IMG/VR virus record: IMGVR_UViG_3300025316_000014 | Location: 1-64,000 of that record | Source of the DNA: a virus | Strand: one strand, 5' to 3' | DNA length: 64,000 nucleotides | In this document: positions 7,896 to 15,887 of the stretch, in pieces | Layout of the letters: every line of letters starts with the position of its first letter | Position numbering within the stretch: the stretch's first letter is position 1 | The notes under the pieces: model-generated | What the model was told of the DNA's origin: nothing | The model's input: only the letters and a program-made list of their open reading frames with translations | The model's database searches: none | Made by a program: the position numbers and the translations under genes

Positions 7896-9059
7896 TTATT
7901 TTTTCTTTTTCCCTTTAATAGAACTAGTTTCTGAAGGGACTTTTACAATAGTATCCTTAATAAATTCCCTAAGTTCTGGAACCACGGCAAGCAATTTATC
8001 TATACCGCCAACTTTTACGGTAAAGAGATCACTTGACATATTCTGTAGTTTGTCCATAAGCTCCGGATCATATTCATCTGCAACAGTAGTTAATATTTGC
8101 CAAAATGGCCAAAATTCTACTTTACGAGTTAACCCAAATTCAAGAGTGAACACCTTATCGCCATGGGAATATTCCCCCTTATTGCTTGTGATTTTTTCTC
8201 GTACCTGCTCCTCAGTTTCATCAATTAATGCCGCGATAACCTTCGCCATTGCTTTTAATCTTTCCCAACGGTCGATAGGCTCTTCAGGCAATAATTTTGC
8301 AGCACTTGAAGCAGCGAATGTTGTAAAATGTTTCTCAAATTCACCGCACATTTCATGCCGTGGACATGAGGCACAATATTGATGAACAGTTTCTGGATAC
8401 CCACTATATGAGTCTCCTTGCAGACTGCTTAGTGCTTCCATTGCAGTAACTTGCTCCCACATGTTGCGTACTTCATTAGAAATCCCAATATCTTCAGAAG
8501 GTAGCGACTCCCATTCGACAAAATATCCGAGGTTAATGTAGCCAATCCGAGTAATAATCCGCTGGAAAGGATTGCCTATCATTTTCCGGACTGCAGCGGG
8601 GTATAGTCGTTGTTGTATTTTTTGTTGCCAATCTTCAGAAGATTCTGGCATACGGCTTGACTTGTGGTCAATGATTAGAATAGCATCATCTGCCGTGGTT
8701 GTATAGATATCGATATACCCTAAAATTGGAGGAGCAGCCCCCCCAGTAATATCTACATAAAATTTTAGTTCAGTTTGCATCGGACGGACCTTTAATTCAT
8801 TCAATAATTGTACATAATCAAGCAATTTTTGTCGCTCTTTTATAGGAATTAATTTGAATGTAGGATGAGAAAGCGGATCAGTTCCTTCTGTGATAAACCG
8901 CTCACAAACCTCATGGCAAACCGTGCCGATATCCGCATATAATTTTGGCGACGTATCAGGAATACCTTCCAGGTAATGTGCTGCCCAACCTCGTGGGCAT
9001 TTGTAAAATGATTCAATTGAGCTTGCACTCAAATGATCGATGTCGTTTAGTGTTTTCAC
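7896..9059 (-). CDS. RecB/Cas4-like PD-(D/E)XK exonuclease with Fe-S-type cysteines
   Basis: The 387-residue protein has the RecB-family nuclease pattern: His in GTVCHEVCERF (H49), Asp in GYIDIY (D117), IIDHKSS (D131, K133) and QRLY near residue 150. Four cysteines, C21 near the N-terminus and C229, C232 and C238 after the nuclease core, match the split 4Fe-4S site of AddB and Cas4 proteins. The likely role is 5'-3' or 3'-5' end processing for phage recombination. No CRISPR genes are nearby, so a Cas4 adaptation role is not suggested. The start at 9059 has a GAGGAT-type ribosome site. Confidence 0.75.
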   Translation of the reverse strand: MKTLNDIDHLSASSIESFYKCPRGWAAHYLEGIPDTSPKLYADIGTVCHEVCERFITEGTDPLSHPTFKLIPIKERQKLLDYVQLLNELKVRPMQTELKFYVDITGGAAPPILGYIDIYTTTADDAILIIDHKSSRMPESSEDWQQKIQQRLYPAAVRKMIGNPFQRIITRIGYINLGYFVEWESLPSEDIGISNEVRNMWEQVTAMEALSSLQGDSYSGYPETVHQYCASCPRHEMCGEFEKHFTTFAASSAAKLLPEEPIDRWERLKAMAKVIAALIDETEEQVREKITSNKGEYSHGDKVFTLEFGLTRKVEFWPFWQILTTVADEYDPELMDKLQNMSSDLFTVKVGGIDKLLAVVPELREFIKDTIVKVPSETSSIKGKKKK

Positions 9060-9060
9060 G

Positions 9061-9405
9061 TTAATATCCTCCTATTGAGTTATTCGCTTTAACGAATTCG
9101 TTAACTTCCTTTCGGAACCTATACCGCTCTTTATAACATTTCGCCAATCGTAGTACTGTCCTCGCTGTGATTGCAAAACTATTAAATAGACGAGCATGCT
9201 TATAAATTATTGACGGACCTGGTTTAGACAAGAGTCGCCACCCGTTGTTTGTCAACCACATATAATCCCCCGCATAATGACGTTTTTTTACACACCACTT
9301 ACCTTCCACGGTCTGTAAAAAAGTATAACGCCCTTTATATGGAAAGGTTAATATAATTTCTAAATCCACCCCTCCTGGAGGAATAGATATTCGTTGGCAG
9401 GTCAT
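9061..9405 (-). CDS. Hypothetical protein
   Basis: The 114-residue protein is basic and aromatic. The ATG at 9405 is preferred because AGGGAG lies upstream; an in-frame ATG at 9441 lies inside the ThyX gene. A Gly-Pro-rich strand region is followed by an Arg/Lys-rich helical C-terminus. No family is recognised. It sits between thyX and the RecB-like gene in one operon. Confidence 0.6.
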   Translation of the reverse strand: MTCQRISIPPGGVDLEIILTFPYKGRYTFLQTVEGKWCVKKRHYAGDYMWLTNNGWRLLSKPGPSIIYKHARLFNSFAITARTVLRLAKCYKERYRFRKEVNEFVKANNSIGGY

Positions 9406-9422
9406 TTTATTATTCTCCCTAA

Positions 9423-10142
9423 TCAATACTGGAGCGCACAAGGGTGCTTACATTCATTAAATTGGCAGGGTGGCCCCATAAGTTCCGCTACCATATTGGA
9501 AGCTAATGATGCTCCATCCCCGGATAGTTGATATTCAATAGCCTCAAACAAGCGACGAATTTCATCTTGAGCATGCCCGCACATTCGTTGCCGTGATATT
9601 AATATTAACTCACGCGCATTTACTGTCATGCAAATTTGTGTCTCACACGCATTCGGCAGCAAATAACGGGCATCCTCTCCAGCTTGCCGCTTGTTAGCTC
9701 CGCTATCCTGAAGCATCATACTTAGTCGTTTATACGCGTTTTGGATTATGCCGACTGTGTCGTTATATAAAAGACATGCCTCAGGATTTCCCTGAATTTG
9801 TTTTGGTATAATATAAGAGAACTCCCCTTCATCAACATACCTTTGGGACCGTTGAGCGTATGTTGCAAGTCGATGTCGAACAAGTTGATGTGAACACGCT
9901 CGGGAAATTCCGATAATTCCAATCTCAAATTGCAGTTTTTCGAGCATACTCCAATGTCCAGTGGAGATGATCTTCTCTTGCAAAAAGGCATACATTTCAT
10001 CTTCACTTTTATGCACAGAATCGTGTATAAGTGATTCAATTCCTCCCTTTGCATAACAGGTCCGAGCAGCAATATACATCGGCAATAATGTCGACGGATT
10101 ACTGATAATAGTGACTTTTAATTCAGCTATAGATTGATTCAT
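9423..10142 (-). CDS. thyX: Flavin-dependent thymidylate synthase ThyX (copy 1)
   Basis: The 239-residue protein contains the diagnostic RHRX7S motif at residues 89-99 (RHRLATYAQRS), with a following RY, and the downstream LLPNACETQICMTVN and AQDEIRRL segments. ThyX makes dTMP from dUMP using methylene-tetrahydrofolate, FAD and NADPH. The ATG at 10142 follows AAGGAG; the longer frame to 10196 lacks a better site. A second, clearly different ThyX is at 29708-30316. With the dUTPase this gives a phage thymidylate supply route. One copy could instead have a modified specificity, but nothing in the motif shows that. Confidence 0.9.
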   Translation of the reverse strand: MNQSIAELKVTIISNPSTLLPMYIAARTCYAKGGIESLIHDSVHKSEDEMYAFLQEKIISTGHWSMLEKLQFEIGIIGISRACSHQLVRHRLATYAQRSQRYVDEGEFSYIIPKQIQGNPEACLLYNDTVGIIQNAYKRLSMMLQDSGANKRQAGEDARYLLPNACETQICMTVNARELILISRQRMCGHAQDEIRRLFEAIEYQLSGDGASLASNMVAELMGPPCQFNECKHPCALQY

Positions 10143-10158
10143 CTCCCATTCTCCTTTT

Positions 10159-10632
10159 CTACTGGCGGTTGCGCCATGCGTCAACAAGTTGAGCAAATTT
10201 GATAGTCTCCGATTCTGTCAACTCCAGAATTTGAAAGTCTGCTACAAATTCCGCGACCTCTTTGGCGAGTTGTAGGCGCCGGTAGGTGGCAAGCGCATCG
10301 GAGACACATGACAACGCTATTATGCGGTTGAGTCCGGCCATAGGCTCAAATATCTCATTGTATGCCCTACTCTCAAAATCATAATTTGATGCCGCCTTTT
10401 CTAGGTCATCTACAATAGATGTCACATCGTCGCACACTTTTAGTTGCCACGCCTTGAGCGCCTCTACCTCTGCCCGCGCCGCGTCCCGTTCCGCCGCCAG
10501 CTCCCTAATTTTAGTTTGCAAATTTATGTCTTCTTTTCTCATATTTGCCACGCAATCATGGCATAAAGATGGAGTGCAATCACTCCATATATAATAAATA
10601 TAGTTGCATTGACACCGCTCGCATTTTAACAC
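10159..10632 (-). CDS. N-terminal zinc-ribbon plus coiled-coil protein
   Basis: The 157-residue protein begins with a CxxC...CxxC zinc-ribbon (CERC and CHDC) followed by a coiled coil rich in Ala, Glu and Arg, then a helical C-terminal half. A GTG start at 10632 is chosen because AAGGGGG lies 7 nt upstream and it falls 1 nt after the stop of the frameshifted zinc-ribbon gene before it. A GTG at 10662 is the longer alternative. The function is unknown; nucleic-acid or protein binding is plausible. Confidence 0.6.
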   Translation of the reverse strand: MLKCERCQCNYIYYIWSDCTPSLCHDCVANMRKEDINLQTKIRELAAERDAARAEVEALKAWQLKVCDDVTSIVDDLEKAASNYDFESRAYNEIFEPMAGLNRIIALSCVSDALATYRRLQLAKEVAEFVADFQILELTESETIKFAQLVDAWRNRQ

Positions 10633-10633
10633 G

Positions 10634-10749
10634 TTATTCCCCCTTCCCTTTAGCTTTCCCACAACTCATACAAAAAACATTTTTTTCTCAGTACTCCACC
10701 AATAATCATGCCACCCCAATTTGCAGAGTAGTTTGCTAATATTAAACAT
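10634..10749 (-). CDS. Small zinc-ribbon protein completed only by a -1 frameshift
   Basis: Frame 0 starts at ATG 10749, overlaps the upstream stop, and reads KLLCKLGWHDYWW before stopping after 27 residues at 10666. A one-base backward shift in the A7/T6 runs at about 10673-10687 continues as VFCMSCGKAKGKGE, restoring a CxxC pair and giving a 38-residue CxLGxH...CxxC protein like small phage zinc-ribbon proteins. The shifted frame ends one base before the next gene's GTG start. The interval of 116 nt fits exactly one re-read base. It could be programmed slippage, a decayed gene, or a homopolymer error in the assembly. Confidence 0.45.
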
Positions 10750-11098
10750 CGGCAGTTCCCTTCGTCTTCCTCCAAAATTCCCACCATTTTTTCGATCGTA
10801 AATTTGCAAGTTCTTGAACAATATTTTTATAAGTTTGAAAAAGACTTTCATATTTATGTTCAAGGTCAGCATATTTTGCATTATTATGCCAAAATTCTTT
10901 ATTATATTTTTTTATTGTTTCTTGATTTTGCTTATTTTCTATTGTCAACTTTGCTAAAGCATCTTTAGTTTTTTCTAATTCTGCTTCAGCAGGAGTATTT
11001 TGTATACCTTCAGCTATATCAAGTAATTCGAAAAACTCTTCACGAGTTACTTGGCCATACCCTAATTTGCGCAATTCATGAATACGTTTATTTTTCAT
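10742..11098 (-). CDS. Coiled-coil protein
   Basis: The 118-residue, Lys/Glu-rich protein has a predicted long coiled coil from about residue 38 to 100 and a Trp-rich C-terminus (KKWWEFWRK) that could touch a membrane surface. AGGGGAG precedes the ATG. It overlaps the neighbouring genes by a few bases. The function is not recognised. Confidence 0.6.
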   Translation of the reverse strand: MKNKRIHELRKLGYGQVTREEFFELLDIAEGIQNTPAEAELEKTKDALAKLTIENKQNQETIKKYNKEFWHNNAKYADLEHKYESLFQTYKNIVQELANLRSKKWWEFWRKTKGTADV

Positions 11099-11528
11099 TT
11101 CTCCCCTTTCTTATTATTGGCGGTGATAACAAAGTGCCAATTTTGTTATTAATATGCAACATTTCATCTAACCATTCTGGCAACTCTTCATTATGTGAAT
11201 CACACCATTGGCAGATAACATTTATTTGTGCTTGTGTCGCAATTTTATCTCCTTCCCACCATATTCCTTTCCCAGAACCGTATGCCCATGGTTCATCTCA
11301 TAATTTAATCCAACCAGCTTGCTCTAAATCAGTAATACCACGGCTACGTTCAAGAGTGATCTGTAGTCGAATATGTTCTTCACGAGAACAGCAGAATAAT
11401 TCCCCCTCCGGGGATAACCAGGCATACCTTACTAAGCTATTCTCGACTAGCACTGTAAATAATGGAACAATATCATTATCATCCCATTGTTCGCGTGCAA
11501 TGTTTACTAAACTGTATTGGCTGTTCAT
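11088..11528 (-). pseudogene. Gene interrupted by one in-frame TGA (readthrough or nonsense)
   Basis: The ATG at 11528 overlaps the polymerase stop as ATGA, and 76 residues follow to a TGA at 11298-11300. The same frame then stays open for 69 more codons to TAA at 11088 with protein-like sequence (GSGKGIWWEGDK, a CQWC pair, ELPEWLDEM) and has no good start codon of its own. The simplest reading is one 146-codon gene with a single in-frame TGA. TGA is a genuine stop elsewhere in this genome, so this is readthrough, a nonsense mutation or a sequencing error. No family is recognised. Confidence 0.5.
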
Positions 11529-14509
11529 CGTTTTAACACTTCTATCCCTCTGACAAATAAACAATCGCCTGTCCACCAGCCAGCAACAGCAACATAATCA
11601 CTGACTAAAATTTCTTTGAAAAATGGCAGTAAACGAGGAGCATCTTTCGCCGCAACTTTTGCCAAAATAACTCCTGTTTCGTCTTCGACAACAATATAGG
11701 CTCTGTCATTACTAACTTCTTTTACAGTAACATATCCTGCAATGCCGATATCATTTATTGGAGACCCGAACGGTAATTGTCCAGGTTGATATAATTGTTT
11801 AGCAATTCGTTTCTCTCTTTCCACCTCATCTGTATGAGGCACTGGTGCCCATGGAGCTAACCGTATAAGTTTTTGGATATTATACGGAGCATTACCTGTC
11901 GGTTTAGCAGCAGTTAATGCTTCTCTAGGAGCTTTTGGCATCGCGGCAAGCATTATTCCCCATGATGCGAATGGAGCAACAGTGGCCAACTTTTCAGCTG
12001 TTTTTTGCCCTATACCTTTAATCCCAGTATATCCTCCTACAAAGTATTTATCGGTAACTGCTCTGAAAGATGCTCCTGAATATTGTGGATTTAATATATC
12101 AATTTGCCCACCTAAACCCATGAATTCTCTAATCAACCGTTTTTGTGTCCATTCATTATCATCAAGAGCAAGATATGCTTCATAAAATTGTGCAGGAAAA
12201 TGCGCTTTAAGATAAAGCATCCAATATCCTATAAGAGCATATGTTGTGCCATGAGCTAGATTAAATAAGTACCCGCCGCATTCTTCTATTTGCTCCCACC
12301 ATGATGTTGCTTCGGCTGAAGAGAGATTATTCGCTATACAACCCGCTATGAATTTTTGCTCCCATTCCGAATTAAACCCGGATTTAACTTGTATCGCTTT
12401 ACGTAAAGCATGAACATCTTTCCATTCAAACCCTGCAACTTCACGAGCAAGCCTCATTACTTGCTCTTGATAAATAATAGCTCCATAAGTGCTTGAAACA
12501 ATCGTTTGACATTTAGGATCAATATGATTCAAGTATCTTTGGAAGGTTATATTATCCCGTTTATGTAAAGCGTATAAAGGTACAAGTTTTGCAGGTCCAG
12601 GACGGCATAAAGCTGATGCAGCAATTAAATCTTCAAATGTGTCTGCTCCAATTTCCCTTATAACCCGGGTTGCTGATGACCCATCAAGTTGGAAAATACC
12701 AGCAAGGCGTCCGTCCCTTGCTTCTTGCAAAGCGGCTTGATCATTCAACGGAATATGGTAAATCCAATTTACTTCTCCATTCCCAATATTTCGCAATGCT
12801 CTTCCAATAATGTCAAGTCCGTTGACCGATAAAACATCCATCTTAAGGAAACCTAAATCCGCCGCTCCTCGTTTATCAACTGCAGCAACAGGTTTACCAT
12901 CTTTGCTAATAACAACCCCAATCATATCTGCTAAATCCCGAGATGAAATAAGCAGACCAGCGGCATTTACAGAAGACTGCCGATATTGTCCGATAAGTTT
13001 TGGGAATATTGCAAGTTGTGGATATTTTGATATAATAGAAATAGCATCCGCATTTATCGTATCATCAAGCTGTTCTTCGCTATCATTATCGGCAGTAAGC
13101 GTATCGGATAATTTTGCGTATTCCGCTCGTGGAATATTCAAAACGAATGCTGTATCTTGCAATGCTTGACGAGCATGAAGCTGAGATAATGCCGTGATTT
13201 GAGAACATTTTGTTCTACCATATTTATTAAAAACATATTCTACAACAGAATCCCTCGCTCCGCGTTCAAAGTCCATATCCACATCAGGCGGGTCTACTCG
13301 GGTATCATCAAAAAATCTTTCAAATGATAAATTATGGGCAATTGGGTCAGTTTCACTTGCTCCTATTAGCCAGAGCAGCAAACAACCACCGGCAGATCCA
13401 CGGCAAGCTGCGACGGTATTCCGCTCTTTAGCATGCCGGACCATATCCTCTACGACGAGTAAATAATCAGCAAAACCGCGGCGGCAAATTACTTCCCATT
13501 CATACCACATTCGGTTAGCATACGCAGATTCTTTTCCGGGGAGTATCTGCCCAGCTATTTTACGGGTATCTATCCCTCGTTGCGCTAAATCAAGAAGATA
13601 CGCTCCTGAATCTGCAAAGTTCGCTGGAATTGTAGGGAAAGTGACAGGTTCGGCTTGCGGTATTATCACCCGACAAATTTCTCCAATAATATCCGTATTT
13701 ATAATAGCTTGCCTTAACCATTCGGGAGGAGTATTTATACAAACTGCTTGCGCTCGATCAAATAATTCCTCTGCCGAACAATAATATTGATAAGGAGGAA
13801 TATGTATTCCAATGTCAATATCGGTAATCTTTTTTCTCATTCCCGCACGTAACATAATTTGTTGTGCAGCATAATCTGTTGGGCGAGGGAAATGAGCATC
13901 AGCTGTTAGCACAAGAGGGAGTTGTAAATCGGCGGCAATCCGTGTTATAGCATCAGCTGTCAGGTGGCTTACATCATAATCAGGCTGAGGAACAAGTTCA
14001 ATAAATAATGCTTTAATATGTTTTGAAACATTATAAATAAAATCACATGTAGCATCGTACCCAGAAGATTGTAATAATCGAGTAGGATAGCCACTTGCGC
14101 ATCCAGTTAATACAATTAGCCCTTCTTGATTATTATATAAGGTTCGCCAATCAATTCTGGGCTTATAATACGCATTCTCCCAAGATAACCGACTTAATTT
14201 TAATAGGTTTACATACCCTATTGCATTTGCAGCAAGGACAGTCACATGAGGGAAAGCATTCACGCCAAGGGATGCCTGAAATCTTTCTCGTTTTGTTATA
14301 TCGTCTACAATATAAAATTCACATCCATAAATCGGCTTGATATTTCTTTTCTTTGCTGCCCGAGCAACTGGTACATGGCCGAATACATTGCCATGATCAG
14401 TTACTGCTATAGAAGATTGGCCTAATTCAACAATTCGGTCAATAATTTGATCAGCCGTGCCATACCCGTCAAGGAAAGATGTCGTTTGATGCCCGTGCAA
14501 ATGGATCAT
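11525..14509 (-). CDS. dnaE: Family C DNA polymerase III alpha subunit (DnaE-type) with PHP domain
   Basis: The 994-residue protein is shorter than bacterial DnaE (about 1160). The N-terminal PHP domain keeps likely metal ligands: HGH at residues 5-7, TDHGN near 37-41, CEFYI near 63, and TADAHF near 202-207, so it may have proofreading activity. The palm has CRGSAGG near 369-375, PDVDMDF with D411 and D413, and LKMDVLS with D558, matching the three catalytic aspartates of DnaE. A helix-hairpin-helix (GIKGIGQKTAEKL) lies near residues 829-841 and an OB-like C-terminus follows. It is expected to be the phage replicative polymerase, working with the primase-helicase upstream. An AAGG site precedes the ATG. 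Confidence 0.93.
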   Translation of the reverse strand: MIHLHGHQTTSFLDGYGTADQIIDRIVELGQSSIAVTDHGNVFGHVPVARAAKKRNIKPIYGCEFYIVDDITKRERFQASLGVNAFPHVTVLAANAIGYVNLLKLSRLSWENAYYKPRIDWRTLYNNQEGLIVLTGCASGYPTRLLQSSGYDATCDFIYNVSKHIKALFIELVPQPDYDVSHLTADAITRIAADLQLPLVLTADAHFPRPTDYAAQQIMLRAGMRKKITDIDIGIHIPPYQYYCSAEELFDRAQAVCINTPPEWLRQAIINTDIIGEICRVIIPQAEPVTFPTIPANFADSGAYLLDLAQRGIDTRKIAGQILPGKESAYANRMWYEWEVICRRGFADYLLVVEDMVRHAKERNTVAACRGSAGGCLLLWLIGASETDPIAHNLSFERFFDDTRVDPPDVDMDFERGARDSVVEYVFNKYGRTKCSQITALSQLHARQALQDTAFVLNIPRAEYAKLSDTLTADNDSEEQLDDTINADAISIISKYPQLAIFPKLIGQYRQSSVNAAGLLISSRDLADMIGVVISKDGKPVAAVDKRGAADLGFLKMDVLSVNGLDIIGRALRNIGNGEVNWIYHIPLNDQAALQEARDGRLAGIFQLDGSSATRVIREIGADTFEDLIAASALCRPGPAKLVPLYALHKRDNITFQRYLNHIDPKCQTIVSSTYGAIIYQEQVMRLAREVAGFEWKDVHALRKAIQVKSGFNSEWEQKFIAGCIANNLSSAEATSWWEQIEECGGYLFNLAHGTTYALIGYWMLYLKAHFPAQFYEAYLALDDNEWTQKRLIREFMGLGGQIDILNPQYSGASFRAVTDKYFVGGYTGIKGIGQKTAEKLATVAPFASWGIMLAAMPKAPREALTAAKPTGNAPYNIQKLIRLAPWAPVPHTDEVEREKRIAKQLYQPGQLPFGSPINDIGIAGYVTVKEVSNDRAYIVVEDETGVILAKVAAKDAPRLLPFFKEILVSDYVAVAGWWTGDCLFVRGIEVLKR

Positions 14510-14516
14510 AATTTAT

Positions 14517-14744
14517 TTACCTTCCGCAGATTTGAAAATCTGTTTGCCGTAAAAATCCTTGCTGCCAAAAAATTTTTTGACCACATCTCTTATACGGATT
14601 ATCTTCCAATGAACATTGCCGATAAGCCGCGAGTTGCCCAATGCGAAAAGCATTCACATATTTTTGAGGAACGTTATACGGGATAGGAGACAATAAATTC
14701 CGGAATTGATCTGTCATAAATTTCGCATCAATAACAACCGCCAT
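14517..14744 (-). CDS. Small protein with RMF/CrpP-like motif
   Basis: The 75-residue protein carries AFRIGQLAAY, then DNPY, then FWQQGF. This spacing (helix with Gly, an NPY, then W..GF) is the pattern of ribosome modulation factor and CrpP-fold proteins, which occur on phages and plasmids. RMF dimerises and silences ribosomes. Whether this one does is unknown. AAGAAGG precedes the ATG. It lies directly upstream of the polymerase gene. Confidence 0.5.
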   Translation of the reverse strand: MAVVIDAKFMTDQFRNLLSPIPYNVPQKYVNAFRIGQLAAYRQCSLEDNPYKRCGQKIFWQQGFLRQTDFQICGR

Positions 14745-14746
14745 AA

Positions 14747-15157
14747 TTACCTTCTTTTTCTTCCTGCTGGCCCACGATAATTCGCGAAAAAAGCCCGCAT
14801 TTCTGAAGCGTACGCTTCATCTTTTTTTAATTTTGAAGCAAGCCGTTGCCTCCATCCTGGACAATCGTCTGCAGGTTCGTCGGCAACATGGTGGTTAGCA
14901 ACGCCTAACTCAGCGTAGTTGCTACACATTCCGCTGATATGGCGTAACTTCATCACATAGGAATATACAAGGTGATTACAGGTACCACATGTTTTGATAA
15001 TAATTTTTGGTTCCCGGCATTTTCTACGACGGGGAACTTTTTCTTCATTATCACAACATTCAGCTGTTTTGAGAACTTTAGGAAGTTTAGGAACTTGTTC
15101 TACAAGTTCCCTTCTAACAAAAGCTCCGTTGACAAAAACCCATTTTCCAGTACTCAT
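14747..15157 (-). CDS. Cysteine-rich protein, probably leaderless mRNA
   Basis: The 136-residue basic protein has cysteines in CC, KCREP, TCGTCNH, GMCSNY and DDCPGW, suggesting metal binding in the centre, and an Arg/Lys-rich C-terminus. There is no ribosome site; instead GGGTATAAT ends exactly 6 nt before the ATG, so transcription should begin at or near the start codon. It is the first gene of the polymerase-RMF-like unit. The function is unknown; nucleic-acid binding is plausible. Confidence 0.6.
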   Translation of the reverse strand: MSTGKWVFVNGAFVRRELVEQVPKLPKVLKTAECCDNEEKVPRRRKCREPKIIIKTCGTCNHLVYSYVMKLRHISGMCSNYAELGVANHHVADEPADDCPGWRQRLASKLKKDEAYASEMRAFFANYRGPAGRKRR

Positions 15158-15190
15158 ATTGTTATTATACCCTAATTACATATAATTATA
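15158..15190 (-). promoter_or_regulatory. GGGTATAAT promoter with upstream TATAATTATA palindrome
   Basis: On the minus strand GGG (15172-15170) and TATAAT (15169-15164) are followed by 6 nt and the ATG at 15157. A palindromic TATAATTATA lies 8 bp upstream (15181-15190), matching the arrangement at 23605-23633, so a shared regulator is possible. Confidence 0.5.
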
Positions 15191-15217
15191 CGCAGTTTTG
15201 GCTAATTTAAGATTATT

Positions 15218-15409
15218 TCAAAGAATAGGAATTGAATCCGGGAATTCTTTCCCTAATGCTACTTGGCAATCATAGCATAACGGCGAGTATTTAGTACTCT
15301 GTTGAATATTAATATTGGAAACAAGTTTACCACAGCGCATACAGCTAACCTTGAAATAAGAAGACGGCTTTCTAGTTCTTTCAGCATCATAATTAAAGGC
15401 GGAGCACAT
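15218..15409 (-). CDS. Zinc-ribbon protein
   Basis: The 63-residue protein has two CxxC knuckles (CMRC and CYDC) about 22 residues apart, a typical small zinc ribbon. An AAAGGAG site precedes the ATG, which overlaps the end of the upstream metallopeptidase-like gene by 17 nt. Zinc ribbons of this size in phages often bind nucleic acid or host proteins. The specific role is unknown. Confidence 0.65.
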   Translation of the reverse strand: MCSAFNYDAERTRKPSSYFKVSCMRCGKLVSNINIQQSTKYSPLCYDCQVALGKEFPDSIPIL

Positions 15410-15887
15410 TATTCACTCCTTTCGTTTTCGTAGCACATCTTCCTTTTCTTGAAGATATGCTTGTCCAATCCAATAATGGCATTTGTGGAGCAATAAGGCG
15501 AGAAAAAGCATCAATAGCTAACTCGCGTTCGCGATGGTAATGTCCCCACCATGACTTCCAGAATGCTTGGCTAATAATATCTTCTTCTCGGAGTGCGTCT
15601 ACCACGCCTAATCGCGAAGCTTCTATTACATGGCACAATTCATGTACTACAATCTCTCGCAGATATGCCATATCTGTATCTGTAAAGAAATCATCGTAAA
15701 AATAGAGGGTAAAAAAGCGTTGTTGAAATGAGTACCGTACATAAGCTATACTCCCTGAATCCTTTGGCGGTCGTTTATGCGAGAGTATAAATCTCCACTG
15801 TGCGAGTCCCATACGGTCTGCAATCTCGCAGATATATTTATTCAAAATATCCCAACGAATATCTTCATCTTTTCGATTTATTTTCAT
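15393..15887 (-). CDS. HExxH metallopeptidase-like protein
   Basis: The 164-residue protein contains VVHELCHVIEA with the HExxH zinc motif at H82, E83 and H86, and a downstream acidic cluster (RERELAIDAFSRL, around E122) that could supply the third ligand. Size and motif resemble SprT-like or other small phage metallopeptidases. It overlaps the primase-helicase stop by one base and is in the same operon. The substrate is unknown; SprT-like enzymes cleave DNA-bound proteins, which would fit a replication operon, by inference. Confidence 0.65.
   Translation of the reverse strand: MKINRKDEDIRWDILNKYICEIADRMGLAQWRFILSHKRPPKDSGSIAYVRYSFQQRFFTLYFYDDFFTDTDMAYLREIVVHELCHVIEASRLGVVDALREEDIISQAFWKSWWGHYHRERELAIDAFSRLIAPQMPLLDWTSISSRKGRCATKTKGVNNVLRL

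Noticed and set aside
7896-9059. Cas4 nuclease of a CRISPR system
   Set aside because: No CRISPR array or other cas gene is present; RecB-like phage nucleases share the same cysteines.
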